A stretch of DNA of 8,728 nucleotides from Candidatus Omnitrophota bacterium (GTDB lineage: Bacteria > Omnitrophota > Gorgyraeia > B26-G9), in NCBI GenBank assembly GCA_018399295.1, contig JAGYOO010000040.1, forward strand, positions 1 to 8,728, given 5' to 3'. Below the pieces are notes generated by a model, which was not told the DNA's origin, did no database searches, and was given only the letters and a program-made list of their open reading frames with translations. The position numbers were made by a program, and so were the translations under genes. Shown in pieces: positions 1 through 7,642 of the stretch (position 1 is its first letter; every line of letters starts with the position of its first letter).

Positions 1-1054
<1,054 letters not shown>

Positions 1055-1089
1055 TGTTTCTCCTTCAATTACTCTTTTACCTCCAACTC

Positions 1090-1971
1090 TTACTCTTTAT
1101 CTTTACCGCGAACCGGCTCTTTCGGCTTCTTGACCGTCTTGCGTTCTTTGACCAGCACTTTCTTCACTTCCGGCACTTCTTCCAGCTCATCAACGTCAGA
1201 ATCAACGGCATCTTTCTCTTCTTTTTTCCCCGCTGCCGGCAATTCTTCGGTCTTATCCGCCTTTTCCGCAACGGGTCCACTCTTTTTCACCTGATTAACG
1301 CCCTGAAGAATCGCATCGGCTACAGCGGCACATACCAGTTTTATCGATTTTATAGCATCATCATTACCAGGGATCACATAGTCAATAACATCCGGATCTG
1401 AATTGGTATCAACCAAAGCAACAACCGGAATCCCGAGCCGGCGGGCTTCTTTTACCGCGGTCTCTTCTTTTTTTACGTCTACGATAAACATCGCGCTGGG
1501 AAGCCGGTCCATTTTCCGAATACCACTGAGATTCTTCTCCAGCTTGCCCATCTCTTTTCGAAAGATTGCCACTTCTTTCTTCGTCAGTTTTTCAAAAGTC
1601 CCGTCCTCTTGCATTTTTTCGAGCTCATTAAGACGCTTGACACTGCGCCGGATAGTCTCGAAATTAGTCAGGGTTCCGCCCAGCCACCGCTGGTTTACGT
1701 AAAACATCCCACAGCGGTTTGCTTCTTCTTCGATTATCTGCTGAGCCTGCTTCTTTGTGCCGGCGAACAGAATATACCCGCCTTTTCGCACGGTGTCTTC
1801 GAGGAACCGGCAAGCAAGCGCGAGCTCACTCTCGGTTTTTTCTAAATTTATAATGTATATACCGTTACGTTCGGCGAATATGAATCTCGCCATCTTAGGA
1901 TTCCAGCGTCTGGTCTGATGACCAAAGTGCACGCCTGCTTCCAGTAATTGTTTAATAGTTACGGCTGTCAA
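1090..1971 (-). CDS. rpsB: 30S ribosomal protein S2 with a long charged C-terminal tail
   Basis: Small-subunit ribosomal protein that helps join head and body of the 30S particle and supports S1 binding. Residues 1 to about 225 align closely with bacterial S2. Landmarks are [16 protein letters not shown] (12-27), INLEKT (41-46), NQRWLGG (93-99), LTNFETI (101-107), FEKLTKKE (126-133) and VDTNSDPD through IPGNDDAI (187-207). The start is TTG at 1971: the N-terminus [13 protein letters not shown] aligns with the family start, AAAGGAGG lies nine bases upstream, and no in-frame ATG is available. The total of 293 residues exceeds the E. coli protein (241) because about 68 residues rich in K, E, D, P and V follow the core, with an acidic centre and a basic end. 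It is the first gene of rpsB-tsf-pyrH, behind its own promoter. Confidence 0.98.
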   Translation of the reverse strand: MTAVTIKQLLEAGVHFGHQTRRWNPKMARFIFAERNGIYIINLEKTESELALACRFLEDTVRKGGYILFAGTKKQAQQIIEEEANRCGMFYVNQRWLGGTLTNFETIRRSVKRLNELEKMQEDGTFEKLTKKEVAIFRKEMGKLEKNLSGIRKMDRLPSAMFIVDVKKEETAVKEARRLGIPVVALVDTNSDPDVIDYVIPGNDDAIKSIKLVCAAVADAILQGVNQVKKSGPVAEKADKTEELPAAGKKEEKDAVDSDVDELEEVPEVKKVLVKERKTVKKPKEPVRGKDKE

Positions 1972-1980
1972 TACTGTTTT

Positions 1981-1988
1981 CCTCCTTT
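1981..1988 (-). promoter_or_regulatory. Strong Shine-Dalgarno sequence that fixes the rpsB TTG start
   Basis: Read on the minus strand this is AAAGGAGG, a near-perfect match to the anti-Shine-Dalgarno end of 16S rRNA. Nine bases separate it from the TTG at 1971. Because rpsB has no in-frame ATG near the family N-terminus, this site is the main evidence that the ribosomal protein is started from TTG. Confidence 0.85.
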
Positions 1989-1993
1989 CCCAG

Positions 1994-2012
1994 ACCCGGT
2001 TATCGGGCGGGT
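1994..2012 (-). promoter_or_regulatory. Small GC hairpin in the rpsB leader
   Basis: In the minus-strand transcript ACCCG (2012-2008) can pair with CGGGT (1998-1994) across a nine-base loop. An alternative four-pair stem (2007-2004 with 1998-1995, five-base loop) uses the same right arm. It lies directly upstream of the Shine-Dalgarno sequence, inside a leader of about 60 bases. S2 autoregulation through its own leader is known in other bacteria, so a regulatory role is conceivable. The stem is short and no family consensus can be matched by eye. Confidence 0.3.
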
Positions 2013-2037
2013 TTCATCTTCACAAAATTGTTTAAAT

Positions 2038-2065
2038 ACTATACCACAACGTTTTTTAATTTCAA
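2038..2065 (-). promoter_or_regulatory. Sigma70-like promoter of the rpsB-tsf-pyrH operon
   Basis: On the minus strand a TTGAAA -35 box (2065-2060) is separated by 16 bases from a TATAGT -10 box (2043-2038). Each is one base off the consensus TTGACA and TATAAT. The predicted transcription start is near 2031-2029, giving a leader of about 60 bases before the rpsB TTG. The site falls in the only sizeable intergenic gap of the window, in AT-rich sequence, directly before the first gene of a conserved operon. No comparable gap exists upstream among the overlapping genes. Confidence 0.75.
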
Positions 2066-2103
2066 GGCCTTTTTTTCAAAAACCTTATACTCAAAAAAAC
2101 GGA

Positions 2104-3891
2104 TCAAAGAATGAATTCCAAATCAGATATTTTTTTATATAAGCCTTTTTGGCGCAGAAGTTCCTCATGAGTCCCTTGCTCCACGATGCGTCCGGCCTCA
2201 ACAACCACTATCCTCGTCGCCTTTTTGACAGTGGCCAGGCGATGGGCAATCACAATAACGGTCCGTTCAACAAAAACACGGTCCAGGGCCTCCTGTACCA
2301 GCCGGGTCGATTCAGCGTCAAGCTGGGAAGTCGCCTCATCCAGAATAAGGATCGGGGGGTTATTAAGAATTGCTCGGGCAATGGCTATGCGCTGCTTTTG
2401 CCCACCGGAAAGCTTTACCCCCATGTCTCCTACCACTGTATCATAACCTTCGGGCAGGGCCTGGATAAATTCGTGGGCCTCTGCCGTCATCGCCGCCTTT
2501 TCGATCTGTATTTGGCTGGCGTCATTTTTTCCATACCTGATATTGTTAGCGACAGTATCATTAAACAAAATAAGATCTTGGGGCACCATCCCGATCTGCC
2601 CTCGAAGGGAAGAAAAAGTAACTTCGCGCAAATCAATCCCGTCAATCTTCACGACACCCTGATCCGGATCATAAAACCTCATGAGCAGGTTAGCCAGCGT
2701 AGTCTTCCCCGCGCCGCTGGGACCGACCAGGGCAATAATTTCCCCTTTATTGATTTTAAGGTTAATATCGGAAAGAGTCGACTTCTCTTCATAAGAAAAA
2801 CCTACCTCCGCAAACTCAATCCCCTGGCTGATCTGGGGCAATTCCCGCGCCCCCGGCTTCTCTTTCACCTGTATGGGCTCATCTAAGACCTCAAAAATCC
2901 TGGTCGCGGCGGCCAGGGCCTGCTGATTCACGCTGTGGATCTCGCTCAGTCTACGGCTGGGTTTTATCAGAGAAAGCAACGCCCCCAGAAACAAAACAAA
3001 CACTCCGAACGACATATTTCCTTTGATCACTTCCCTGCCGCCATAATAAAGAACCGCGGCCCCGCCGCAGGCGCCGATAAACTCGGTGAATGGGCCCAGA
3101 AGCAGGCTCCGCTTCTGAAGTTTCATCATCATTTTATAAAACCCCTGAGTCTGCTCGGCCACTCGTTCTGTTTCTTCTTCTTCCATGGAAAATGCCTTGA
3201 CCACTCTTACTCCGGCGATAGTCTCAAACAGCTTGCGATTAAGTTCTCCCATACGTTCCTGAGCCTGAGTGCTTATTTTTTTGACCATCCGGCCCACTCT
3301 TATTATTGGAAGAGCAACTATCGGCACTATCAGCAGAGAAACCACCGCCCATTTCCAGTTAACATAAAAGACGATAAAGGCAAGGAAAAACATCATCACT
3401 CCCTGGTAAAACAGATCGGTCAATCCGGCGGACAGGCATCCTTTAAGCACCTCGACATCGTAAGTGATCCGGGATACCAGCTGGCCAGCATTACTCTGAC
3501 TGAAATAAGACAGGGAGAAGTCCTGAATCTTCCGGTAAAGCGTGTTACGGATGTCCCGAATGACAAGCTGAGTGAGTTTGTGCAGAAGAAACATCCGGAT
3601 AAAAAAGAACAGTCCTTTAAGAAAGATAAGACCGGGAATGACCGCTACAATGAGGTTAAGCATCGCCAGCGGCGAGGCCTGGTTTACACGGTCAACGACC
3701 TGCTGCAGAAATCCAGGCAGCTCACGATCAAATATGATCTCGTTCTGGCTTAACACCTTATCACTTAAAGGAACCAATACGCCAAGAGAAACACTATCAA
3801 AAAAAGCGCCCAAAAGCATTGCGCCCACAGCCAGCAGCAAAATATTCATGTGCGGACGCACGAACTGCAGCAGTCGAAGGTAAAGTCTCAT
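2104..3891 (-). CDS. MsbA-like ABC exporter, fused permease and ATPase
   Basis: Inner-membrane half-transporter expected to work as a homodimer; MsbA relatives flip lipid A core, lipids or drugs outward. The N-terminal half (about 14-315) is an ABC type 1 transmembrane domain with six hydrophobic segments, roughly at 14-40, 77-100, 158-176, 178-200, 268-285 and 293-312. The ATPase half has Walker A GPSGAGKT (390-397), Q-loop Gln438, signature LSGGQ (494-498), Walker B ILILDE (514-519), D-loop SQLD (522-525) and switch His550. All catalytic residues are present, and 595 residues is normal. The ATG at 3891 overlaps the rdgB stop as ATGA and has AGGGGG eight bases upstream. MsbA-like architecture is clear, but the substrate is not: no lpx or kdt gene is beside it, so a different lipid or peptide exporter is possible. 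Confidence 0.9.
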   Translation of the reverse strand: MRLYLRLLQFVRPHMNILLLAVGAMLLGAFFDSVSLGVLVPLSDKVLSQNEIIFDRELPGFLQQVVDRVNQASPLAMLNLIVAVIPGLIFLKGLFFFIRMFLLHKLTQLVIRDIRNTLYRKIQDFSLSYFSQSNAGQLVSRITYDVEVLKGCLSAGLTDLFYQGVMMFFLAFIVFYVNWKWAVVSLLIVPIVALPIIRVGRMVKKISTQAQERMGELNRKLFETIAGVRVVKAFSMEEEETERVAEQTQGFYKMMMKLQKRSLLLGPFTEFIGACGGAAVLYYGGREVIKGNMSFGVFVLFLGALLSLIKPSRRLSEIHSVNQQALAAATRIFEVLDEPIQVKEKPGARELPQISQGIEFAEVGFSYEEKSTLSDINLKINKGEIIALVGPSGAGKTTLANLLMRFYDPDQGVVKIDGIDLREVTFSSLRGQIGMVPQDLILFNDTVANNIRYGKNDASQIQIEKAAMTAEAHEFIQALPEGYDTVVGDMGVKLSGGQKQRIAIARAILNNPPILILDEATSQLDAESTRLVQEALDRVFVERTVIVIAHRLATVKKATRIVVVEAGRIVEQGTHEELLRQKGLYKKISDLEFIL

Positions 3892-4502
3892 CGGCTTGAC
3901 CCCCTGATTTCCTTCTGATATTTACGCACCAGTTCCTTTGCCTTCTGAAAGGCGCGGGCCCGGTGGCTGATCCTGTTTTTTACCTTTGGATCCATCTCCG
4001 CCAGAGTCTTGCCATACTCAGGAGAAAAGAATACAGGATCATAGCCAAACCCATTACTGCCGCGTGGCTCTTCAATAATCCGGCCCGGATACTCTCCTTC
4101 GACTATTCCGATAACCCCCCCCGGGTCAGCTACAGCCACACTACAGATAAACCGGGCGGTGCGGCGCTCCGGCGGTAATCCGGCCAGTTCAGCCAGTAAT
4201 TTCTGATTGTTAGTCTCATAAGTGGCGTTCTCCCCGGAATAACGCGCCGAATAAACACCGGGGGCTCCGGCAAGCGCTTCGACCTCCAGTCCGGAGTCAT
4301 CCGCCAAAGTGAGCCTTTTGGTAAACCGGGCGATTGTCAGGGCCTTTTTTGCCGCGTTTTCAGCGAATGTCCGTCCGTCTTCCTCGATTTCCGGCGCCCC
4401 GGGAAACATTTCGACACCAACCGTCTCAATGCCTTCGGTTCCAAGTATCCGGCTGATCTCCTGTAATTTATTCTTATTTCGGGTTGAGATTACTACCTGC
4501 AT
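3888..4502 (-). CDS. rdgB: RdgB/HAM1 family dITP/XTP pyrophosphatase
   Basis: Cytoplasmic house-cleaning enzyme that hydrolyses non-canonical purine nucleoside triphosphates (ITP, dITP, XTP) to monophosphate and pyrophosphate, keeping them out of DNA and RNA. Family signatures in order are STRNKNKLQEI (6-16) at the N-terminus, EEDGRTFAENAAKKA (40-54), LADDSGLEVEAL (66-77) with the catalytic Asp69, APGVYSARYSG (80-90), GSNGFGYDPVF (148-158) and ISHRARA (178-184). The length of 204 residues is typical. The ATG at 4502 lies two bases after the rph stop with only a weak, distant GGAG, so it is probably coupled to rph translation. rph followed by rdgB is a pairing also seen in other bacteria such as Bacillus. 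A run of eight G lies in the codons for DPGGV near residues 126-130. Confidence 0.96.
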   Translation of the reverse strand: MQVVISTRNKNKLQEISRILGTEGIETVGVEMFPGAPEIEEDGRTFAENAAKKALTIARFTKRLTLADDSGLEVEALAGAPGVYSARYSGENATYETNNQKLLAELAGLPPERRTARFICSVAVADPGGVIGIVEGEYPGRIIEEPRGSNGFGYDPVFFSPEYGKTLAEMDPKVKNRISHRARAFQKAKELVRKYQKEIRGSSR

Positions 4503-4504
4503 GA

Positions 4505-5239
4505 CTAAGAATTTAACTCCATGTTTTTCAGCGCCAGCTCCTGGCTCCGGATAAGTTTCTTTATTCCACCTTCAGCCATCTCCATCATCAACCGCAACTG
4601 GTCCCTGTCAAACGGCTCCTGCTCGGCAGTCCCCTGCAATTCAACGAATTTGCCTTGTCCGGTCATTACCACGTTCATATCCACATCCGCCTTGCAGTCT
4701 TCATCATAGTTAAGATCCAGCAGAGGAATCCCATCAACTATCCCCACACTGATCGCGGCGATAAAATCCCGCAGCGGAAAAGAATTTAACTTTCCCTGGT
4801 TTCGCAACCGTTTCAAGGCCTGGGCCAGAGCGACGTAACTTCCGGTAATCCCGGCAGTCCGGGTTCCGCCATCCGCCTGGATCACATCACAATCGATCCA
4901 TACAGTCCTCTCCCCCAGGGCCTTCATATCCACCACCGCCCGCAGTGAACGGCCGATAAGCCGCTGTATCTCATGCGTCCGGCCGCCGACCTTCCCTTTG
5001 CTCGACTCCCGAACAGTGCGCGTCCGGCAGGAGCGGGGCAGCATTGAATATTCAGCTGTGATCCAGCCGCGGCCCTGGTCGCGGAGAAAGTAAGGCACCT
5101 GATCTTCTATCGACGCGGAACAGATCACCCTGGTTTCTCCGATTTCGATAAGACAGGAACCTTCAGCGTATTTAAGAAACCCCGGCTGCAGATTTACTTT
5201 TCGCAGCGAATCATTTTTTCTTTTATCCGGTCGGCTCAT
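4505..5239 (-). CDS. rph: Ribonuclease PH
   Basis: Phosphate-dependent 3' to 5' exoribonuclease that trims tRNA precursors and other structured RNA, normally as a hexameric ring. Conserved stretches include [67 protein letters not shown] and [20 protein letters not shown], covering the phosphate-binding and catalytic region over the full length. I place the start at the ATG at 5239, giving 244 residues starting [16 protein letters not shown] lies eight bases upstream, and E. coli RNase PH is 238 residues. A TTG at 5263 would add eight residues but has no Shine-Dalgarno sequence and deepens the overlap with the upstream gene. With the ATG start it overlaps the end of the fumarase beta gene by 17 bases. 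Identification is very strong. Confidence 0.97.
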   Translation of the reverse strand: MSRPDKRKNDSLRKVNLQPGFLKYAEGSCLIEIGETRVICSASIEDQVPYFLRDQGRGWITAEYSMLPRSCRTRTVRESSKGKVGGRTHEIQRLIGRSLRAVVDMKALGERTVWIDCDVIQADGGTRTAGITGSYVALAQALKRLRNQGKLNSFPLRDFIAAISVGIVDGIPLLDLNYDEDCKADVDMNVVMTGQGKFVELQGTAEQEPFDRDQLRLMMEMAEGGIKKLIRSQELALKNMELNS

Positions 5240-5741
5240 AAATTGAACCCCCTCTCGAATCAATCGAAGTGATTAATGGAAAATCTTCTACAGTAAGCTC
5301 GTAGACCGCTTCCGGCCCCAAATCCGGAAAACAGACAATCCGGCAAGAGCTAACCCGTTCAGCCAGCAACGCGCCGCAACCGGCATAAGTCACAAAGTAC
5401 ACAGCCTTATTCTTTTTGATCGCGGCCCTTACCGCCGGAGAACGGCGTCCTTTTCCCACCATAGCCGTCAACCCCAGGTTAAGTAACGGCACGGTAAGCG
5501 CGTCCATACGGCTGGAGGTGGTCGGCCCGCAGGCCCCGATCGGCCGGTCCGGGCCACCGGGATTCGGACCGCAATAATAAATAATCTTTTCTTCTAATGA
5601 AAACGGAAGTTTTTTCCCCTCGCGTATAAGCTCTGACAGCCGCTTATGCGCCTGGTCACGGGCAGTATAAAACACGCCAGTAAAAAGAAAACGCTGCCCG
5701 GCTTTAAGATTCCGAAACTTCCGGATATCAGACATCTTCAT
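5223..5741 (-). CDS. Class I fumarate hydratase, beta (C-terminal type) subunit
   Basis: Second subunit of the two-chain iron-sulfur fumarase that interconverts fumarate and malate. It corresponds to the C-terminal swivelling domain of single-chain E. coli FumA/FumB. Visible motifs are RDQAHKRL (28-35), IYYCGP (54-59), [12 protein letters not shown] (72-83), MVGKG (94-98), AGCGALLA (120-127) and [14 protein letters not shown] (142-155). At 172 residues it is normal for the stand-alone subunit. The ATG at 5741 overlaps the alpha-subunit stop as ATGA and has GAGGG seven bases upstream. It carries five cysteines (57, 71, 122, 133, 137); two sit in motifs where relatives commonly have Ala or Ser. 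Tartrate dehydratase TtdB is a close homologue that motifs alone cannot exclude, but in a tight pair without tartrate genes fumarase is the likelier call. Confidence 0.9.
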   Translation of the reverse strand: MKMSDIRKFRNLKAGQRFLFTGVFYTARDQAHKRLSELIREGKKLPFSLEEKIIYYCGPNPGGPDRPIGACGPTTSSRMDALTVPLLNLGLTAMVGKGRRSPAVRAAIKKNKAVYFVTYAGCGALLAERVSSCRIVCFPDLGPEAVYELTVEDFPLITSIDSRGGSIYEPTG

Positions 5742-6577
5742 ATAATACCCTCGGCCGAACGCAGAGCATGACAGCTTACGTTGACTGCCAACGGTAATCC
5801 GGCAATGTGAGTAGCCGCGGTCTCCACGCTTACCGCTAACGCGGTAGGACTGCCGCCCAGACCCAGCGGACCGATTCCAAGTTTGTTAATCTTTTTTAAC
5901 AAAGACTTTTCCCACAGAGATATTGCCGGCTTCCGGCTCCGACGCTGAACCGGCCGCAGCAGGGCCTTCTTAGCCATTAAGGCCGCGTAATCCTGAGTTC
6001 CGCCCACACCGATGCCCACAATAAACGGCGGACAGGCATCCGGTCCGGCATTTTTAACTACTGAAAGAATAAACTTTTCCAGTTCTTCCGACGAAGCGGT
6101 GGGATTGAACATCTTCAGCCCCGCTTTATTTTCACTGCCAAAACCTTTAGGCATAACTGTCAGACGAATACGATCGTTCGGAACCAGTTCGACATGCAGG
6201 ATTCCAGGATAAAAGCCGGGCCGGTCAGCGCGTCCGAGCGGGTCGGTCTGAATCGAAGGCCGAAACATATTTTGGACATAGGCCTTTTTAATCCCCTTAT
6301 TGACCGCTTTCTTAAAATCCCCGTCAATAACCGCCTTCAAGCCTACCTCCGCGAACACCACCGGCAATCCCGTGTCCTGACAAATCGCCAGTTTTTTCCG
6401 GCGCGCTATCTCCGCGTTCCGGACAATCGCCAGCAGGGCCTCACGCGAACCGGCGGAGACCGGACCGGCTGCCGCTGCTTTCAGAGCAGAAAGCACGTCC
6501 GGACGAAGCCGGAAATTGGCCTGCGCGCAAAGCGCGGCTACCTTATCTTCTATTTGTTCCGGTTTTATCGTTTTCAT
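5738..6577 (-). CDS. Class I fumarate hydratase, alpha (Fe-S, N-terminal type) subunit
   Basis: Catalytic iron-sulfur subunit of the oxygen-sensitive two-chain fumarase (fumarate + water to malate; citric acid cycle or its reductive branch). The three expected 4Fe-4S cysteine sites are visible: Cys66 in ICQDTG, Cys182 in ACPPF and Cys269 in NVSCHALR. The glycine-rich GIGVGGT (188-194) runs into AALMAKKALLRPV. The 279 residues are typical of stand-alone alpha subunits. The ATG at 6577 gives the family-like N-terminus MKTIKPEQIEDKVAALC. It has no clear Shine-Dalgarno sequence and lies inside the last 35 bases of queF in another frame, so its translation probably depends on ribosomes finishing queF. 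The next gene is its beta partner, overlapping by four bases. L-tartrate dehydratase TtdA is the alternative; I favour fumarase. Confidence 0.92.
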   Translation of the reverse strand: MKTIKPEQIEDKVAALCAQANFRLRPDVLSALKAAAAGPVSAGSREALLAIVRNAEIARRKKLAICQDTGLPVVFAEVGLKAVIDGDFKKAVNKGIKKAYVQNMFRPSIQTDPLGRADRPGFYPGILHVELVPNDRIRLTVMPKGFGSENKAGLKMFNPTASSEELEKFILSVVKNAGPDACPPFIVGIGVGGTQDYAALMAKKALLRPVQRRSRKPAISLWEKSLLKKINKLGIGPLGLGGSPTALAVSVETAATHIAGLPLAVNVSCHALRSAEGII

Positions 6578-6971
6578 CGGATTTAAATTCGGAACTGACA
6601 GTAGTAATTATCCCCCCCCGGGGATTAAACCGTCCGCTCACTATCGCCTGACGCGGATTACAGGCAGCGACGATATCTTCCAGTATCCTGTTTACCGCGT
6701 GTTCATGGAATATCCCGAAAGAACGATAGGCATTCATATACAGCTTAAATGACTTCAGTTCCAGACACAGTTTGTCCGGACGATATTTTAAAGAAACACA
6801 GGCAAAGTCCGGCAAGCCGGTCTTCGGACAGATACAGGTAAACTCCGGGATCTCCATCTCGATCCAGTAATCCTTCTCCGGATACATATTTACCCACGCC
6901 TCGATTTCCGGCAGCCGCCGGCGCCGCACCCCGGTTTGCAGATTTTCATAAGAACTGTTTTTCTTTGCCAT
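6543..6971 (-). CDS. queF: NADPH-dependent 7-cyano-7-deazaguanine (preQ0) reductase, type I
   Basis: Reduces the nitrile of preQ0 to the aminomethyl group of preQ1, the base later inserted into tRNA on the way to queuosine. It is the small single-domain T-fold form (142 residues, like Bacillus YkvM). The catalytic pair is visible as Cys48 in FTCICPKTG and Asp55 in LPDFA, with the same seven-residue spacing as Cys55 and Asp62 of B. subtilis. The QueF signature ELKSFKLY (71-78) is followed by AYRSFGIFHE (81-90) and the C-terminal FNPRGGI. The ATG at 6971 shares one base with the queE stop (TAATG) and has a GGGG-type ribosome site. About 17 residues follow the usual end region, and the last 35 bases overlap the fumarase alpha gene. 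A G8 tract encodes the RGG of the C-terminal motif. Confidence 0.96.
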   Translation of the reverse strand: MAKKNSSYENLQTGVRRRRLPEIEAWVNMYPEKDYWIEMEIPEFTCICPKTGLPDFACVSLKYRPDKLCLELKSFKLYMNAYRSFGIFHEHAVNRILEDIVAACNPRQAIVSGRFNPRGGIITTVSSEFKSDENDKTGTNRR

Positions 6972-7642
6972 TATCTTACCCCTATTAATTTATGGACTTG
7001 AGGAATAATACGCACGTCTTCAAGCTCAGCGGCGGCCAAAGGCCAAAACCTCAGGCAGCGGCGAAGAGAAGAACCGGGAAACCGGCTGTCCGGCTGTAAC
7101 ACCAGTGGTACGCGGGGATCAACGGAAGATATAATCCGGACCGCCTTTGACAGATATTCCTCCCGGCTGCTCGGCCCAATGACTACCTTGACGCAAAGAC
7201 GTTTACGGTTCCGGCAGGCACGCAAGAAGGCAGCATGCTCTTTCCAGAACTCATGCCCCCCGGCATCCGGAAGTTTTATATCCATCGCGATCGCGTCAAT
7301 CCGATCCTGGATCTTCCGCAAATTGCTGACTAGTATACCATTTGTTTCCAGATAAACAAAATATTTTTTCGCCTTTAGTTCACTCGTAAACGCCCCAAGA
7401 AACTCGCTTTGGATCAGCGGTTCTCCTCCGGTGATACTCACCCAGCGCGCTCCATGAGCCCCCAAACGTTCTGTCTGTCCCATTAATCCGGATACAGAGT
7501 AGCAGCGAAAAGACCTTGGCCGGGTATCGCAGTAGGAGCAGTTGAGATTACAACCGAAAAAACGAATAAAAATCTGGGGTGTGCCGACCAGGAGCCCTTC
7601 CCCCTGAATGCTGAAGAACAGCTCGCTTATACGGGCCTTCAC
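6971..7642 (-). CDS. queE: 7-carboxy-7-deazaguanine synthase, radical SAM enzyme
   Basis: Radical S-adenosylmethionine enzyme that rearranges 6-carboxy-5,6,7,8-tetrahydropterin into 7-carboxy-7-deazaguanine, the ring contraction step of preQ0 synthesis. The N-terminus has the QueE pattern ISELFFSIQGEG (5-16). The 4Fe-4S/SAM motif is CNLNCSYCDT with Cys31, Cys35 and Cys38 in canonical C-x3-C-x2-C spacing. SITGGEPL (69-76) is the SAM-binding GGEP motif, LETNG is present and DAIAMDIKLP lies in the barrel. At 223 residues the length is normal. The start is GTG at 7642, overlapping the queC stop as GTGA with GAGGA about nine bases upstream. No ATG is better placed. It sits between queC and queF in a complete D-C-E-F order, which supports the pathway assignment. 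Confidence 0.96.
   Translation of the reverse strand: MKARISELFFSIQGEGLLVGTPQIFIRFFGCNLNCSYCDTRPRSFRCYSVSGLMGQTERLGAHGARWVSITGGEPLIQSEFLGAFTSELKAKKYFVYLETNGILVSNLRKIQDRIDAIAMDIKLPDAGGHEFWKEHAAFLRACRNRKRLCVKVVIGPSSREEYLSKAVRIISSVDPRVPLVLQPDSRFPGSSLRRCLRFWPLAAAELEDVRIIPQVHKLIGVR

Noticed and set aside
1055..1089. Possible tiny gene between rpsB and tsf (GGAGGT followed by TTG)
   Set aside because: The TTG frame closes after five codons at a TGA overlapping the tsf ATG. The second purine run, AAGGAG, is the proper tsf ribosome site.
2066..2103. Possible terminator after the exporter (AAGG...CCTT around T- and A-runs)
   Set aside because: The sequence can fold only into an A/T-dominated, imperfect stem without a GC-rich core and without a clean U-tract after it. 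It also runs into the rpsB promoter -35 region, so I do not call it an intrinsic terminator.
2660..2671. 12-base palindrome TGATCCGGATCA in the exporter gene
   Set aside because: About two such palindromes are expected in a window this size, and it falls in conserved coding sequence before the Walker A region in gene order.
2149..3753. Two long plus-strand open frames (245 and 272 codons) antisense to the ABC exporter
   Set aside because: They shadow a complete ABC transporter with all catalytic motifs. Their products have no recognisable domain or sensible ribosome sites.
5240..5263. Earlier TTG start for RNase PH at 5263
   Set aside because: It has no Shine-Dalgarno sequence, adds eight residues beyond the usual family N-terminus and deepens the overlap with the fumarase beta gene. 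The ATG at 5239 has AGAGGGGG at good spacing.
5882..5903. Eight-base inverted repeat TTTGTTAA/TTAACAAA in the fumarase alpha gene
   Set aside because: It is short, AT-only apart from one pair, and roughly one such repeat is expected by chance. It encodes an ordinary KKINK segment.
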